A stretch of DNA of 64,000 nt from Bin5 sp022827195 (GCA_965208275.1 OZ242331.1:3224001-3288000), one strand, 5' to 3'; positions 1 through 8,808 are shown, counted from the stretch's first letter. The notes: generated by a model not told the origin, from the sequence alone. Numbers and translations are program-made.

Positions 1-158
1 CTGGTGGCCATCTTCCACTCGATGGTGGGAAGGCCGGCGTCGTCCGACACTGCGCTCTCAGTCTGAACGGGGGGCATGAGGGCGGCTTGCTCGCAGCCGG
101 CTGCGCCTAGCGCGGCAGCACCCGTCGCAGCAAGCCCCAGGAAGTGTCTCCGATCCAT
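1..158 (-). CDS. TRAP transporter substrate-binding lipoprotein, DctP family (N-terminal fragment, cut by window edge)
   Basis: The first 52 codons of a gene that continues left of the window. The start ATG at 156-158 is preceded by an AAGGAGG ribosome binding site (167-173, 8 nt spacing). The translation opens MDRRHFLGLAATGAAALG, a twin-arginine-like signal, followed by a lipobox ending in Cys (AAGC), then an acidic linker and LPTIEWKMATS, the start of the DctP fold. It parallels the complete TRAP binding protein at 308-1447 over its whole visible length (RRxFL signal, GCEQA lipobox, MPP, IEWxMATS), so the two are tandem paralogues. The predicted role is extracytoplasmic capture of an organic acid for a TRAP permease. 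The DctQ/DctM membrane subunits are not in the window and may lie further left. Family assignment rests on the paralogue, because the binding domain itself is off the edge. Confidence 0.8.
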   Translation of the reverse strand, partial: MDRRHFLGLAATGAAALGAAGCEQAALMPPVQTESAVSDDAGLPTIEWKMAT

Positions 159-236
159 TTCCAGGTCCTCCTTTTCTACGCGCCAGCAAGAAACCGCAGG
201 GGAATCGACGTCAGCGGCGGTCCGGCTGATCGAAGC

Positions 237-262
237 GGGGGAGCGTCGCGCGACGCTCCCCC
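237..262 (-). terminator. Perfect 13-bp inverted repeat after the TRAP binding-protein gene
   Basis: GGGGGAGCGTCGC is followed directly by its exact reverse complement, giving a very GC-rich hairpin with no spare loop bases. It lies 45 nt past the stop of the gene ending at 308 and before the next gene's start at 158. There is no T-run on the minus-strand side, so it could equally be an mRNA-stabilising hairpin between the two binding-protein genes. Confidence 0.5.
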
Positions 263-307
263 GTCTTTCCAACCAAAGCTATTTCACTTGTGCGCTGCAG
301 GCGCCCT

Positions 308-1447
308 TTAGCGGCTCTGCCCGACATATTGCAGGTAACCGCGCTCGGCCAGACCGTGCCAGGACTGGATCGCCGCGCGGAATGCGGACCACTCCTTGAA
401 GATCGAGGCGAAGTCGGCGTCATCGGCGGCGATTTCGTCGAAGAGGCCGAATGCGGACTCTTCGGCGGCCTTCATCACATCATCGGGGAAGGGCAGCATG
501 GTGATGTCGGCATCGTTGATCAGGCGGCTGAGCGCAGCGGGGTTCTTGGCGTCGTAGCGCGCCATCATTGTCACGTTGGCAGCGTAGGCCGCGGTCTTGA
601 GGACCTCCTGGTACTGCTCGGGAAGCTTATTCCACTCGTCCAGGTTGACCTGGATTTCAAGCGATGGGCCCGGCTCCCACCAGCCTGGGAAGTAGTAGAA
701 GTTGGCTGCCTTGTGGAAGCTCAGCTTTTCGTCGTCGTAGGGGCCAACCCATTCGGCGGCGTCGATGGCGCCGGTCTGCAGGGCCTGGAAGATCTCGCCG
801 CCGGGCAGGACCTGGACGGTTACGCCGAGCCGGTCCATGACGCGACCGCCGAGGCCGGGGATGCGCATCTTCAGACCTTCCATATCGGCGACGGAGTTAA
901 TCTCCTTGTTGAACCAGCCGCCCATCTGGACGCCGGTATTGCCGGCGGGGAACTGAATCGTGTTGAACTTTTCGGCATAGACCTCCTGCAGCATCTCGAG
1001 GCCGCCGCCTTCGTAGAGCCAGGCGTCCTGCTGGCGGGAGGTGAGGCCGAAGGGCAGTGCGGTGCCGAAGGCCGTGATCGGACTCTTGCCTACGTAGTAG
1101 TAGGAGGCCGTGTGGCCGATGGGGACTGCGCCCTCTTCGACGACGTTCAGCACTTCCAGGCCTGGCGCGAGCTCGCCGGCGGCGCGGGCCTCTATCTTGA
1201 ACTTGCCCTGCGTCATTGATGCGACGCGTTCGGCAACCGTCTTCGCGCCGCCAAAGATGGTGTCGAGCGCGGGCGGCCAGCTTGTGGCCATCTGCCACTC
1301 GATATCGGGCAGGCTTGAGTCCTCGGCAACAGCGCCTTCAACCTGGGCTGGAGGCATGACGCCGGCCTGCTCGCAGCCGGCAACGCTCAGGGCTGCCGCG
1401 CCGACCGCTCCCGTAGCGGCAACTTTCAGGAATCGTCTTCGGTCCAT
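308..1447 (-). CDS. TRAP transporter substrate-binding lipoprotein, DctP/TakP-like (2-keto acid or related carboxylate)
   Basis: 379 aa, the usual size of the DctP family. It begins MDRRRFLKVAATG, a twin-arginine signal, and has a lipobox (LSVAGC, Cys about residue 25), so it is probably exported folded and lipid-anchored. The central region contains MRIPGLGGRVMDRLGV and GEIFQALQTGAIDAAEWVGP, which match the TakP subgroup of keto-acid-binding TRAP receptors (family knowledge). The ATG at 1447 has an AGGAG-like site at 1456-1462. Upstream on the same strand are an SDR, a TIM barrel, a ferredoxin, glycerate 2-kinase, an NHL protein and an MDR dehydrogenase, suggesting uptake of a hydroxy- or keto-acid that the operon oxidises. 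A paralogue starts 149 nt downstream (1-158). The substrate cannot be fixed from sequence alone. Confidence 0.9.
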   Translation of the reverse strand: MDRRRFLKVAATGAVGAAALSVAGCEQAGVMPPAQVEGAVAEDSSLPDIEWQMATSWPPALDTIFGGAKTVAERVASMTQGKFKIEARAAGELAPGLEVLNVVEEGAVPIGHTASYYYVGKSPITAFGTALPFGLTSRQQDAWLYEGGGLEMLQEVYAEKFNTIQFPAGNTGVQMGGWFNKEINSVADMEGLKMRIPGLGGRVMDRLGVTVQVLPGGEIFQALQTGAIDAAEWVGPYDDEKLSFHKAANFYYFPGWWEPGPSLEIQVNLDEWNKLPEQYQEVLKTAAYAANVTMMARYDAKNPAALSRLINDADITMLPFPDDVMKAAEESAFGLFDEIAADDADFASIFKEWSAFRAAIQSWHGLAERGYLQYVGQSR

Positions 1448-1650
1448 TTCGGTTTTCTCCTTCCTCTGCGGTTTGTTCGTCAGTAGGTAGTCACGAATAC
1501 AAAATCATTGTACTCAGCGCGGTTGGATCATACAAGATCGGGACGGGCTGCTTTGAGGCAGCGAAACACGTGTTAGGGCCTGACCGCTTGGTCCAGCTTG
1601 AAAGGTGTCGGTCCCGGCCGATTCCGTTGGGAGACGCGCCGGTGACCGGT

Positions 1651-2463
1651 CTAGTCTGCGGCCCGCAGCGACTGGCCTTCGAGATGCGCGACAAAGGACA
1701 TTTGGGCGGTTGTGCCGCCGTCGACGTAGATGGTCTGGCCGGTGATAAACTCGGCGGCATCGGAAGCGAGAAAGGCGGCCAGCGGCCCGATGTCGCGCGG
1801 TTCGCCCAGGCGTCCCCAGGGAACGGTTGCGGCGAAGACGGCGGGATTGTATTCGGGGATTGTCTCGCGGTAGCGGGGCACTTCGATCAGACCGGGCGCG
1901 ATGGCGTTGACGCGCACCTTTTGCGGGGCCAACTCGACGGCCAGGTGGCGGGTGAGGGCGGCGACGGCGCCCTTCGTGGCTGCGTACACGGCGTATTCGG
2001 AAGCGCCGGCGTGGGCGTGTACCGAGGCCAGGTTGATCACGGTGCCGCCGGCCGACTGCATGTAGCGGAGGGCCCTCTGGATGCAGAAGATATGGCTGCG
2101 TACGTTGATAGCGAACAGTTTGTCAAAGTGTTCAGGCGTGACCTTGGCGAGGGGGAAGGTCTCGGTCAGGCCGGCGTTGTTGACCAGCACGTCGAGCCCG
2201 CCGAGGAAAGCGGCGGCGGTGTCGACGACCTCGGTGCACACGGAGGCCGACTGCGTGAAATCCCCCTGGACGGCTGAGGCAACTCCGCCCTCTGCCTGGA
2301 TCCGGGCGACTGCTGCGGCCGCGCCCTCATCGCTGAAGGGATAGTGGCAGACGATTGCCGCGCCCTGGCGGGCCAATTCCAGGGCGATGGCCTGGCCGAT
2401 GCCGCCGTGATCGACGCCGGTGATGAGCGCGCGCTTTCCGGCGAGGTCTGTCTCGCGGCTCAT
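1651..2463 (-). CDS. SDR family NAD(P)-dependent oxidoreductase
   Basis: 270 aa classical short-chain dehydrogenase/reductase. Visible motifs are the glycine-rich cofactor loop TGVDHGGIGQA near the N-terminus (one residue longer than the usual TGxxxGIG), NNAG near residue 92, a catalytic Ser in INLASVHAH, and the YxxxK pair in VYAATKGA. The C-terminal GQTIYVDGG is typical of the family. The start at 2463 has GGAGAGG upstream. It sits 100 nt after the TIM-barrel gene in the same minus-strand run, so it probably oxidises or reduces a hydroxyl/keto group of the imported carbohydrate acid. Substrate unknown. Confidence 0.9.
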   Translation of the reverse strand: MSRETDLAGKRALITGVDHGGIGQAIALELARQGAAIVCHYPFSDEGAAAAVARIQAEGGVASAVQGDFTQSASVCTEVVDTAAAFLGGLDVLVNNAGLTETFPLAKVTPEHFDKLFAINVRSHIFCIQRALRYMQSAGGTVINLASVHAHAGASEYAVYAATKGAVAALTRHLAVELAPQKVRVNAIAPGLIEVPRYRETIPEYNPAVFAATVPWGRLGEPRDIGPLAAFLASDAAEFITGQTIYVDGGTTAQMSFVAHLEGQSLRAAD

Positions 2464-2563
2464 GTCACCTCTCCGGACTGTTTGTACGGGGCGGCGTACT
2501 CAGACACAGGAAATGGACCGCGTTGCCAAGCGCTTTTCCCGGGTACATAGTCGCGCGTTCCTT

Positions 2564-3364
2564 CTATATCCGCCGCAGGTAGGTCAGGCTGCGTTCGATG
2601 CGCCCGACCGGGTCGTTTCCGCCGCGAAACTCGAAGATGTAGAAGATGCGCTGGGGCAGCTTATCGAGCGCGCCAAGAATTTCGGCCAGCGGAAGCAGGC
2701 CGGCGCCGAGAACGGTTGGCGGATCGGACGGGTTGGCGGTCTTGTCCTTCAGGTGGGCGGCGATGATCTTGTCGGCCAGGCTGTCGATGGCGGCTACGAC
2801 ATCCTGGCCGTGATTGGGATAGTTGCCCATGTCCAGGTTGGTGCGGAGGGCGGGGGCGTTGAGGCGGGTCAGCGCCTGCCGGATTTCGGCGAGGGTGCCG
2901 CCGGGCGTGCGGGCGTAGTTTTCGAGCGCGATGACGACATCGTGCGCGGCGGCGTAGTCGACGATGAGCTGGGCGCGTTTCCAGGCGGCGTTGTCTTCGA
3001 GTGGCGGGGACTGGCCGGGGAAGAAGCGCACAATAGGCGCGCCGAGCGCGGCTGCGGCGTCGATGTCCTGGCGCAGCTGGCTCTGACCGTGCGCGGCGTC
3101 GTCGAAGAGGGTGGCCTGGGTGGCGTAGGTGACCAGCAGGCCGGCATCGGCGATGCGGCGGGCCGCGTGAGGCAGTTCGGCGTCGAGTTGCGGCCAAGTC
3201 TCCCGCCGCAGCTCGATGCCGTCGGCGCCGACGCGGGCGGCGATTTCGATGACCTCCCAGACGGATCGATCGCCGCTCTTCAACTCGTCTTCAAATTGCA
3301 TGGCGGAGATCAGGACCGGTCTATTGTCCGATCCTGGTCTGCGCGAAGCGGGAGCGGTAGCCAT
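2564..3364 (-). CDS. Sugar phosphate isomerase/epimerase-like TIM barrel (AP endonuclease 2 family)
   Basis: 266 aa. The xylose-isomerase-like TIM barrel is recognised from ADGIELRRE (strand 2), a metal-binding Glu in VIALENYARTPGG, Asp in TNLDMGNYP, His in IIAAHLKDK and Glu in YIFEFRGG, an order and spacing typical of the family. Members isomerise or epimerise sugars, inositols or keto-acids such as hydroxypyruvate. The gene ends 100 nt before the SDR and starts 22 nt after the ferredoxin gene, so the three are probably co-transcribed. The annotated ATG has a poor ribosome binding site. Another Met at residue 22 is a possible start and would leave the barrel intact. Confidence 0.85.
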   Translation of the reverse strand: MATAPASRRPGSDNRPVLISAMQFEDELKSGDRSVWEVIEIAARVGADGIELRRETWPQLDAELPHAARRIADAGLLVTYATQATLFDDAAHGQSQLRQDIDAAAALGAPIVRFFPGQSPPLEDNAAWKRAQLIVDYAAAHDVVIALENYARTPGGTLAEIRQALTRLNAPALRTNLDMGNYPNHGQDVVAAIDSLADKIIAAHLKDKTANPSDPPTVLGAGLLPLAEILGALDKLPQRIFYIFEFRGGNDPVGRIERSLTYLRRI

Positions 3365-3386
3365 GGGACGCGGCCGACGGCGGACT

Positions 3387-3746
3387 CTAGTCTTTCGTCG
3401 TCCACTCCGGTTCCGGCTGGATCGAGGGATCCGGCGGCGGGCCGGAGTCTGGGCGCCCGCTGCCCTCGAGGCGGCTGATGATCTGCACCGACATATCCTG
3501 CTCGACGAGGCACTGGCAGGACAAACGCACGCCGCTGAGTCCTTTCTCGGCCAGTTTCTCCTTTTCGGCGACGGTCATCTGTGCGGGTTCGCCGTCGACG
3601 AAGACGACGCGGCATGTCGTGCATGCGCAGTTGCCGCCGCAGGCGTGCAGCTGGTCAACGCCGGCGTCTTCGACCAGCGCGAGGACAAGCCTTTTGCCGG
3701 CATTCACTTCAAATGTGCCCACGTTTTCGACGGTCAGATTAGGCAT
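3387..3746 (-). CDS. 2Fe-2S ferredoxin, adrenodoxin-like ligand spacing
   Basis: 119 aa. The core reads CGGNCACTTC (Cys36, Cys42, Cys45: C-x5-C-x2-C) with a fourth ligand at Cys77 in RLSCQC, the spacing of ISC/adrenodoxin-type ferredoxins. Cys40 and Cys79 are extra cysteines close to the cluster. The last ~30 residues (from about SGRPDSG) are a Pro/Asp-rich tail beyond the usual fold. GAGGAG lies 7-9 nt before the ATG. It probably passes electrons to or from a redox enzyme of this operon, which contains no obvious partner oxygenase or reductase. Confidence 0.9.
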   Translation of the reverse strand: MPNLTVENVGTFEVNAGKRLVLALVEDAGVDQLHACGGNCACTTCRVVFVDGEPAQMTVAEKEKLAEKGLSGVRLSCQCLVEQDMSVQIISRLEGSGRPDSGPPPDPSIQPEPEWTTKD

Positions 3747-3842
3747 GAGTTCACGCTCCTCAGTTCGTGTATGACACTCAAGTGTATTTGGCCTGTTATG
3801 GCGCGTCTGCGGCTGCTCTTGACTGACGGTCTGTCCATTCTC

Positions 3843-5279
3843 TCACAGTTCTTGCACGAACACGAAGTGCAGGTCATTTACGTTGGTCTGGGTCGGGCCG
3901 GTCAGGAGCAGGTCGGCTGAAGCGCGCAGGTAGGGGTAGGCGTCGTGGCGGCGCAGGTAGTCGGCGGCGGCCAGGCCGGCGTTTTGGCCGCGGGCGACGG
4001 TGCCGCTGTCGGCGACGCCGCCGGCGCTGTCGGTGGGGCCGTCGGTGCCGTCGGTGGCGAGGGAGACGACGGTCAGCGCGGGAAGATCCTGCAGGGCAAG
4101 CGCGGCGGCAAGGGCGATCTCCTGGTTGCGCCCGCCCTTGCCCGGGTTCTGACCAAGCGTAACGGTGGTCTCACCGCCGAGGATGAGGCAGGCGGGTGCG
4201 GGCACGGGCTGACCGCTGGCCAGCACTTCCCGGCCCAGCCCGACGAGCAGTTTGGCTACTTCGGACGCTTCGCCTTCGACGAAGGTTGAGAGCAGGAGCG
4301 TGTTATAGCCAAGTTTCCCGGCCCTGACCATGGCTGCGTCGGCGGCGGTGCGATTGTCTGCGACCACAAGGGTGCGGCTGGCGGCGAAGGCCGGGTCGTG
4401 CGCTTTGGGCGTATCGGGGATCTCTGCGGCCAGCCCGGCTTGCAAGCGGGTGCGCACCGGAGCGGGAAGCGCGCCGGCGAGGTCGTACTTTTCGACGATC
4501 GCCCAGGCGTCGGTCCAGGTGCTGTCGTCGGGAACGGTCGGGCCGCTGGCGATGACATCGAGGGGGCTGCCGATGACGTCGCTGAGGGCGAGGGTAAGGA
4601 GCGCGGCGGGCTGGGCGGCGCGGGCAAGCTGGCCGCCTTTGACGGCGCTGGTGTGTTTGCGCAGGCAGTTGATCTCGTTGATGGTGGCGCCGCAGGAGAG
4701 CAGGGCGTCGGTCATGCCCTGCAGGTCGGCCAGGGTGAGCGGCGGGCCGCCGGCGCCAGTGGACTGGCCTGCGGGCGCGACGAGGAGGGCCGAGCCACCG
4801 CCGGAGAGGAGGGCAATAACCAGATCCTCTTCGCCGGCCTGTTCGACCAGCGCCAGCATTTCATTGCCGGCGCGTACACCGGCCTCGTCGGGCATGGGAT
4901 GGCCGGCCTCGACGATTCTGATGGAGGAGGGGGCCGCAGGCGGGTGACCGGCGGTCAGGGCGTGCCCGTACTTGGTCACGGCGAGCCCCTGGTTGATGCG
5001 GTCGCCGAGCAGATCTTCGACGGCGCGGGACATGGGCGAGGCGGCCTTGCCGGCGGCGATTACAAAGATACGGCGGTAGCGGCGCAGGTCGTAGGTGAGG
5101 GCTTCGTCTGGCTGGCGGCAGGAAGGATCGCTGACAGATAGGGAATCTCCGTCGCGTCGCAGGAGGTTTTGGACGGCGGCGTAAGGGTCGACCGCATCGA
5201 GCGCGGCGTCGAGCACCTCTAGGATGGGGGCCCGGCGGGCTGGGTCGTGTTGGAGGACGGAGGGGGCGAAGCGAGTCAT
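3843..5279 (-). CDS. Glycerate 2-kinase, MOFRL/DUF4147 type
   Basis: 478 aa, full length for the MOFRL-type glycerate kinases that phosphorylate D-glycerate to 2-phosphoglycerate. The N-terminal DUF4147 domain shows IFVIAAGKAASPM, LSGGGSALLVAP and SGPTVPDDST. The C-terminal MOFRL domain shows GGETTVTL, GRNQEIALAAAL, DGTDGPTDSAGG and GPTQTNVNDL. It feeds glycerate into lower glycolysis. With the hydroxypyruvate-isomerase-like TIM barrel and oxidoreductases next to it, the operon can plausibly run sugar acid to tartronate semialdehyde or hydroxypyruvate to glycerate to 2-phosphoglycerate; that route is inference. The start codon has only a weak upstream ribosome binding site, 34 nt from the preceding gene. 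Confidence 0.93.
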   Translation of the reverse strand: MTRFAPSVLQHDPARRAPILEVLDAALDAVDPYAAVQNLLRRDGDSLSVSDPSCRQPDEALTYDLRRYRRIFVIAAGKAASPMSRAVEDLLGDRINQGLAVTKYGHALTAGHPPAAPSSIRIVEAGHPMPDEAGVRAGNEMLALVEQAGEEDLVIALLSGGGSALLVAPAGQSTGAGGPPLTLADLQGMTDALLSCGATINEINCLRKHTSAVKGGQLARAAQPAALLTLALSDVIGSPLDVIASGPTVPDDSTWTDAWAIVEKYDLAGALPAPVRTRLQAGLAAEIPDTPKAHDPAFAASRTLVVADNRTAADAAMVRAGKLGYNTLLLSTFVEGEASEVAKLLVGLGREVLASGQPVPAPACLILGGETTVTLGQNPGKGGRNQEIALAAALALQDLPALTVVSLATDGTDGPTDSAGGVADSGTVARGQNAGLAAADYLRRHDAYPYLRASADLLLTGPTQTNVNDLHFVFVQEL

Positions 5280-5313
5280 GCGTCTGTGGCCCTGGATTGG
5301 CTTGCCCTTCCTC

Positions 5314-6174
5314 TCACAGGCGGCGGAACTTCTGGAGGCCGTCGTCGACCTGGACCTGGCCGACGTAGAGATCGCCGTGTGAGTCGGCCCAGATGCCGTG
5401 GGGGCAGCCGTTGAATTCGCCGGGCTTTTCGCTGCGCTCTGCGCCGCCCCAGTGGCTCAAGAGCCGGCCGTCTAGGCTCCAGACGCTGGCACGCTGGTCG
5501 AGCTCGGCGGCGTAGAAGACGTCGTCGTTGGGGTCGAAGTAGATGGTATCGGGCTTGAGCAGGCCGGTGCGTTCTTCCAGGTAGTTGCCGTCGGTATCGA
5601 AGATCTGGACGCGGTCGTTGGTGCGGTCGCAGACCCAGACACGATCGTCCTTGTCGAGGCGGACGGAGTGGGAGAGCTCGAACTGGCCGGGGCCGGTGCC
5701 CCAATCGCCCCAGGAGAGGATATGTTCGCCGGCGGCGGAATACTTGTGGACGCGGGCGTTGTCGTAGCCGTCGGAGATGAAGAGGTCGCCGTTGGAGGCG
5801 ACGGCGAGGTCGGTGGGCAGGCGGAACGGTTCGCCGGGCGCGCCCTCCTGGCCGGGGACGCCGATCGTCATGGCCAGCTCGCCCTGCGGATTGAATTTGA
5901 ATACGCAGTGGGTCTCGCGCTCGGTGCACCAGACATTGTCTTCGTTGTCGATGAAGATGCCGTGCGCGTCCTCGATGACGTCCTCACCCCAGGAGGCGAG
6001 GAAGTTGCCTTCGCGGTCGAAGACGACGAGCGGATGTTCGCTGCGCGAATAGATGAAGACGCGGTCCTGCGAGTCGCAGGCGACGGCGGCCACCCAGCCG
6101 AACTGCCAGCCGGCGGGAAGTGTGCCCCAGTTCTCGACCAACTCGTATTGATAGTCCCCCGTTCCGAACGGCAT
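5314..6174 (-). CDS. NHL-repeat beta-propeller protein
   Basis: 286 aa with about six repeats of the NHL/6-bladed propeller type: VAAVACDSQDRVFIYSR, DAHGIFIDNEDNVWC, PTDLAVASNGDLFISDG, SHSVRLDKDDRVWVCDR, PDTIYFDPNDDVFYA and CPHGIWADSHGDLYVGQ. There is no signal peptide, so it is predicted to be cytoplasmic. Such propellers occur both as lactonase-like hydrolases (SMP-30 relatives) and as binding scaffolds. In this sugar-acid setting a lactonase is attractive but unproven, as the SMP-30 metal ligands were not identified. Confidence 0.85.
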   Translation of the reverse strand: MPFGTGDYQYELVENWGTLPAGWQFGWVAAVACDSQDRVFIYSRSEHPLVVFDREGNFLASWGEDVIEDAHGIFIDNEDNVWCTERETHCVFKFNPQGELAMTIGVPGQEGAPGEPFRLPTDLAVASNGDLFISDGYDNARVHKYSAAGEHILSWGDWGTGPGQFELSHSVRLDKDDRVWVCDRTNDRVQIFDTDGNYLEERTGLLKPDTIYFDPNDDVFYAAELDQRASVWSLDGRLLSHWGGAERSEKPGEFNGCPHGIWADSHGDLYVGQVQVDDGLQKFRRL

Positions 6175-6267
6175 GTTGTTCTCCTTTGGCTGGTTATGTT
6201 TTGCCGGGCTTGTGGTGCGGGATAGGCGCGGCGGTTGGAGACGCGCCGCGGCGTGCGACCGCCATTG

Positions 6268-7326
6268 TCAGTCGTCCCATGCCTTAACCGCGATCTTGAT
6301 GACTTCCTCGCCGCCGAGGCGGTAGGTGCCGTTGAGGGCGTGGAAGCCGTCCTCGACGCGTTCGAGGGGCAGCGTGTGGCTGACCATATCGCCGTAAGGG
6401 TATTCGTTCTTTTCGAGAATACGAAGCCCGCGCACGAAGTGGTCGTAGGTGCTGGCCCAGACCGCCTCGAATCGCAGGTTCTTGCGCATAAGCAGCTGGT
6501 TGATATTGAAGTCGATGGAGCCCATGTCGACGAAGTGGCCGACTTCGACAAAGGTGCCGCTTTGGCGGACGTAGCCGAGCCCTTCGGGCGTGGCGGCGAG
6601 GAAGCCGGAGCATTCGAAGACGACGTCGGCGCCCTGCTTCATGGGGGTATGCCAGAGCACCTGTTCGGTGCGCTCTTCGGGCGAGGTGATTTCCTCGATA
6701 TTGATGGTGACGTCGGCGCCGTAGCGTTTTGCCAGCTCCAGGCGAGCGGCGGGGCCGCCGACCATGATGATCTGGGCGGCGCCCATCTGCTTGGCGCATA
6801 GGAGGGTGACGAGGCCGATTGCGCCGCTGCCCTGAACGACGACGGTATCGCCGAGCTGGGCCTGGCCGCGCATGGCGGCGTGGACGCCGATGGTGAAGGG
6901 TTCGGTCAGCACGGCGGCTTCAGGCGTGCAGTCGGTCTTGAGCATCAGGGTGTTGTGGAGGCCGAGGTAGATGTAGTCGGCGAAGCCGCCGTAGAAGTGG
7001 GGCGGGACGTCGGGCGTGTCGTAGAAGCCGTAGGCGCCGTAGCCCATTGTGCCGGGGGAGAAGATGACACGGTCGCCCTCTTCGAGGGGGCGGCCGATGT
7101 AGTCGACTGCGCCGCCCGTGCCGATGGCCTCGATGATGCCGACGTTTTCGTGGCCGAGGACCATTTCGCCTTCTATGCCGTTCTGCCAGTTATGGAGGTC
7201 GGTGCCGCAGATGCCGGCGAGCTCCTGGCGCAGCAGCACTTTGCCGGGCTCCGGATCGAGAACGGGGTATTCGCGGATTTCAAAGTCCTGTCCGTGGGCG
7301 ATGACCGCCCGTCCTGTTGTTGCCAT
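6268..7326 (-). CDS. Zinc-binding medium-chain (MDR) alcohol/polyol dehydrogenase
   Basis: 352 aa. The GroES-like domain carries the catalytic-zinc motifs CGTDLH and GHEN and the Glu of LTEPF. The Rossmann domain shows VVQGSGAIGLVTLLC. The four-Cys structural zinc lobe expected between about residues 85 and 115 is replaced by a Tyr/Phe-rich loop (FSPGTMGYGAYGFYDTP), so it probably binds one zinc. AGGAG precedes the ATG. It is the first gene of the left minus-strand run and probably oxidises a polyol, sugar or hydroxy-acid with NAD(P). Its upstream side faces the 3.3-kb repeat region. Confidence 0.9.
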   Translation of the reverse strand: MATTGRAVIAHGQDFEIREYPVLDPEPGKVLLRQELAGICGTDLHNWQNGIEGEMVLGHENVGIIEAIGTGGAVDYIGRPLEEGDRVIFSPGTMGYGAYGFYDTPDVPPHFYGGFADYIYLGLHNTLMLKTDCTPEAAVLTEPFTIGVHAAMRGQAQLGDTVVVQGSGAIGLVTLLCAKQMGAAQIIMVGGPAARLELAKRYGADVTINIEEITSPEERTEQVLWHTPMKQGADVVFECSGFLAATPEGLGYVRQSGTFVEVGHFVDMGSIDFNINQLLMRKNLRFEAVWASTYDHFVRGLRILEKNEYPYGDMVSHTLPLERVEDGFHALNGTYRLGGEEVIKIAVKAWDD

Positions 7327-8073
7327 TCGTTTTCTCCTGCTGCTGGCTGCGTGTGCTTTATTCGAAATGCCGGTTCTTTCGCCTGCGGTACTTGTTTTCT
7401 ACTTTGGCGTTCGTTCACGGGCGCGTTGTGTCGCAAAGTGTTATGTGGAATTGCAAGACAGTTCACTTACCGACTCTTGTCCGTTCAAGTCCTGCCAAGT
7501 CGGGCGGGTCCGATCTTTTCTGAACTTCAATGGTGGTGTGCGGTCCCCTGAGAGCCGCATTTCCTGGATAGCATGTGGAAGTCGTTCAGGCGGTCCTGGT
7601 CGTTCTTTTCGGGACGCTTCTTTGTCGGGGCGGGCAACGGCAAGCTGCGTTATTGAAATGACGCGGCGGGCGCTCTGCTCACATTCCCTCGTTCCCATTG
7701 CGCTTGTTTGTTGTCGGAAGATGTATTCGATTCGCCTGGCGTCAATGCAGCTGCGACCGGTCCGCGATGTCGAACGGGCGCATTTCCGAACTAGTGTACT
7801 AGGCACATGGGGTTTTTGCAATTGTGGAGATTTCAGATTGACGGTGCCGGCGGGCGGCGGCGCGGCGGCGCGGCGCTTGGGTCCCAGCCGGTGCGCTGGC
7901 TGCGCCCGGCGCTGGGGCGCGGAGGGCAGCGCGCATGGAAGAGGAGGGTATCGATAGGGTATCGAAGTCGACCAATGTCTTCCAATGTCCCCTCTTTCGG
8001 GGAACTTTTCTTCTTCCTCGTGACAGGATATTTTGGCGGCCGCTCGTGACAGGATGTTGCGGGTTTGGGTTTG

Positions 8074-8178
8074 GGTCGACATTGGGCCGACATTGGTCGC
8101 CTTTTGACCGTCTTTTGGCGACATTGGTCGCCTTCGGGTCGACTTTGGGGCGACATTTGTCGACTATTGGTGACATTG
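8074..8178. repeat. Degenerate CGACATTGG short-repeat cluster with internal hairpin
   Basis: About six variants of (G)CGAC(A/T)TTGG occur in roughly 100 bp, some overlapping or separated by TCGCCTT or TCGG. At 8117-8132 GGCGAC-ATTG-GTCGCC is a perfect 6-bp stem with a 4-nt loop. Slightly upstream, CTCGTGACAGGAT appears twice (near 8018 and 8043). No protein-coding explanation. Confidence 0.6.
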
Positions 8179-8560
8179 CTTTGACTGCGGGTACCATTGG
8201 GGCGACTGCAGCAAAGTTTCCGGGTCGGAAGAGGGGGCTGAGCGTGTGCCAAGTCGATCTTTCCGGGGGCCGGGGGGCAGTTTTGCGTCGTCGGTCGAGA
8301 TGGCGGGTGGCGGCGGCAGGCGCCGGTTGGGCGGCGTTAAAGTGGTGTGTGTTTGGCGGGCAGGACTGACGGGCGTAAATGTCGATTCGGCGGCGTTGCG
8401 TAAGGGCTGCCATTGTATTTTCCGGTTGGTTGGATCCAGTGTAGCGCTTATCTGGATGTCTTGCAGGACTTTGGAGCAAACTGGCTGCATCAGGTGTGGG
8501 TCGACGGAAGGGCGATAGGGAGGCAGCCCACTTTTGGGGAGGGAGTCGGCCGTGTAACTG

Positions 8561-8628
8561 CAGTGGATAGCGGATAGTGGATGGTGGATGGTGGATGGTG
8601 GATAGTGGATGGTGGATGGTGGATGGTG
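8561..8628. repeat. GGTGGAT/GATAGTG heptamer microsatellite
   Basis: Starting CAGTGGATAGCGGATAGTGG, the block continues as about seven head-to-tail copies of the 7-mer GGTGGAT with occasional GATAGTG variants. The same GTGGATAGTGG core recurs in the hairpins behind the three ABC binding-protein genes and near 34.4 kb. Confidence 0.75.
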
Positions 8629-8632
8629 TTTA

Positions 8633-8808
8633 GGGCTGGTTGACATTTGTCTGAAGTCCAGTTCATCTGATTCTGGTGTAGGACACGGTTGACGGCTGCG
8701 GCTCGCGCGGCGGTCTGCGCGCCAAGATTCATGCGAACCAGAGTCAGAGTTGAACGCAGGCATGCTGTAGATGCCGACTTTTGTTGACCGGTCGTTGGAA
8801 ATGACAAC
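8633..8808. repeat. 176-bp dispersed intergenic element, copy A
   Basis: Begins GGGCTGGTTGACATTTGTC and ends CGTTGGAAATGACAAC. It aligns in the same orientation and over the same length to 9309-9484, with roughly two-thirds of positions matching by eye and strongest at both ends. No open frame is shared between copies. Confidence 0.6.

Noticed and set aside
7441..8479. Arg/Pro/Ser-rich open frames across the CGACATTGG cluster
   Set aside because: Low complexity, several alternative frames are open at once, and the protein repeats mirror the DNA repeats.
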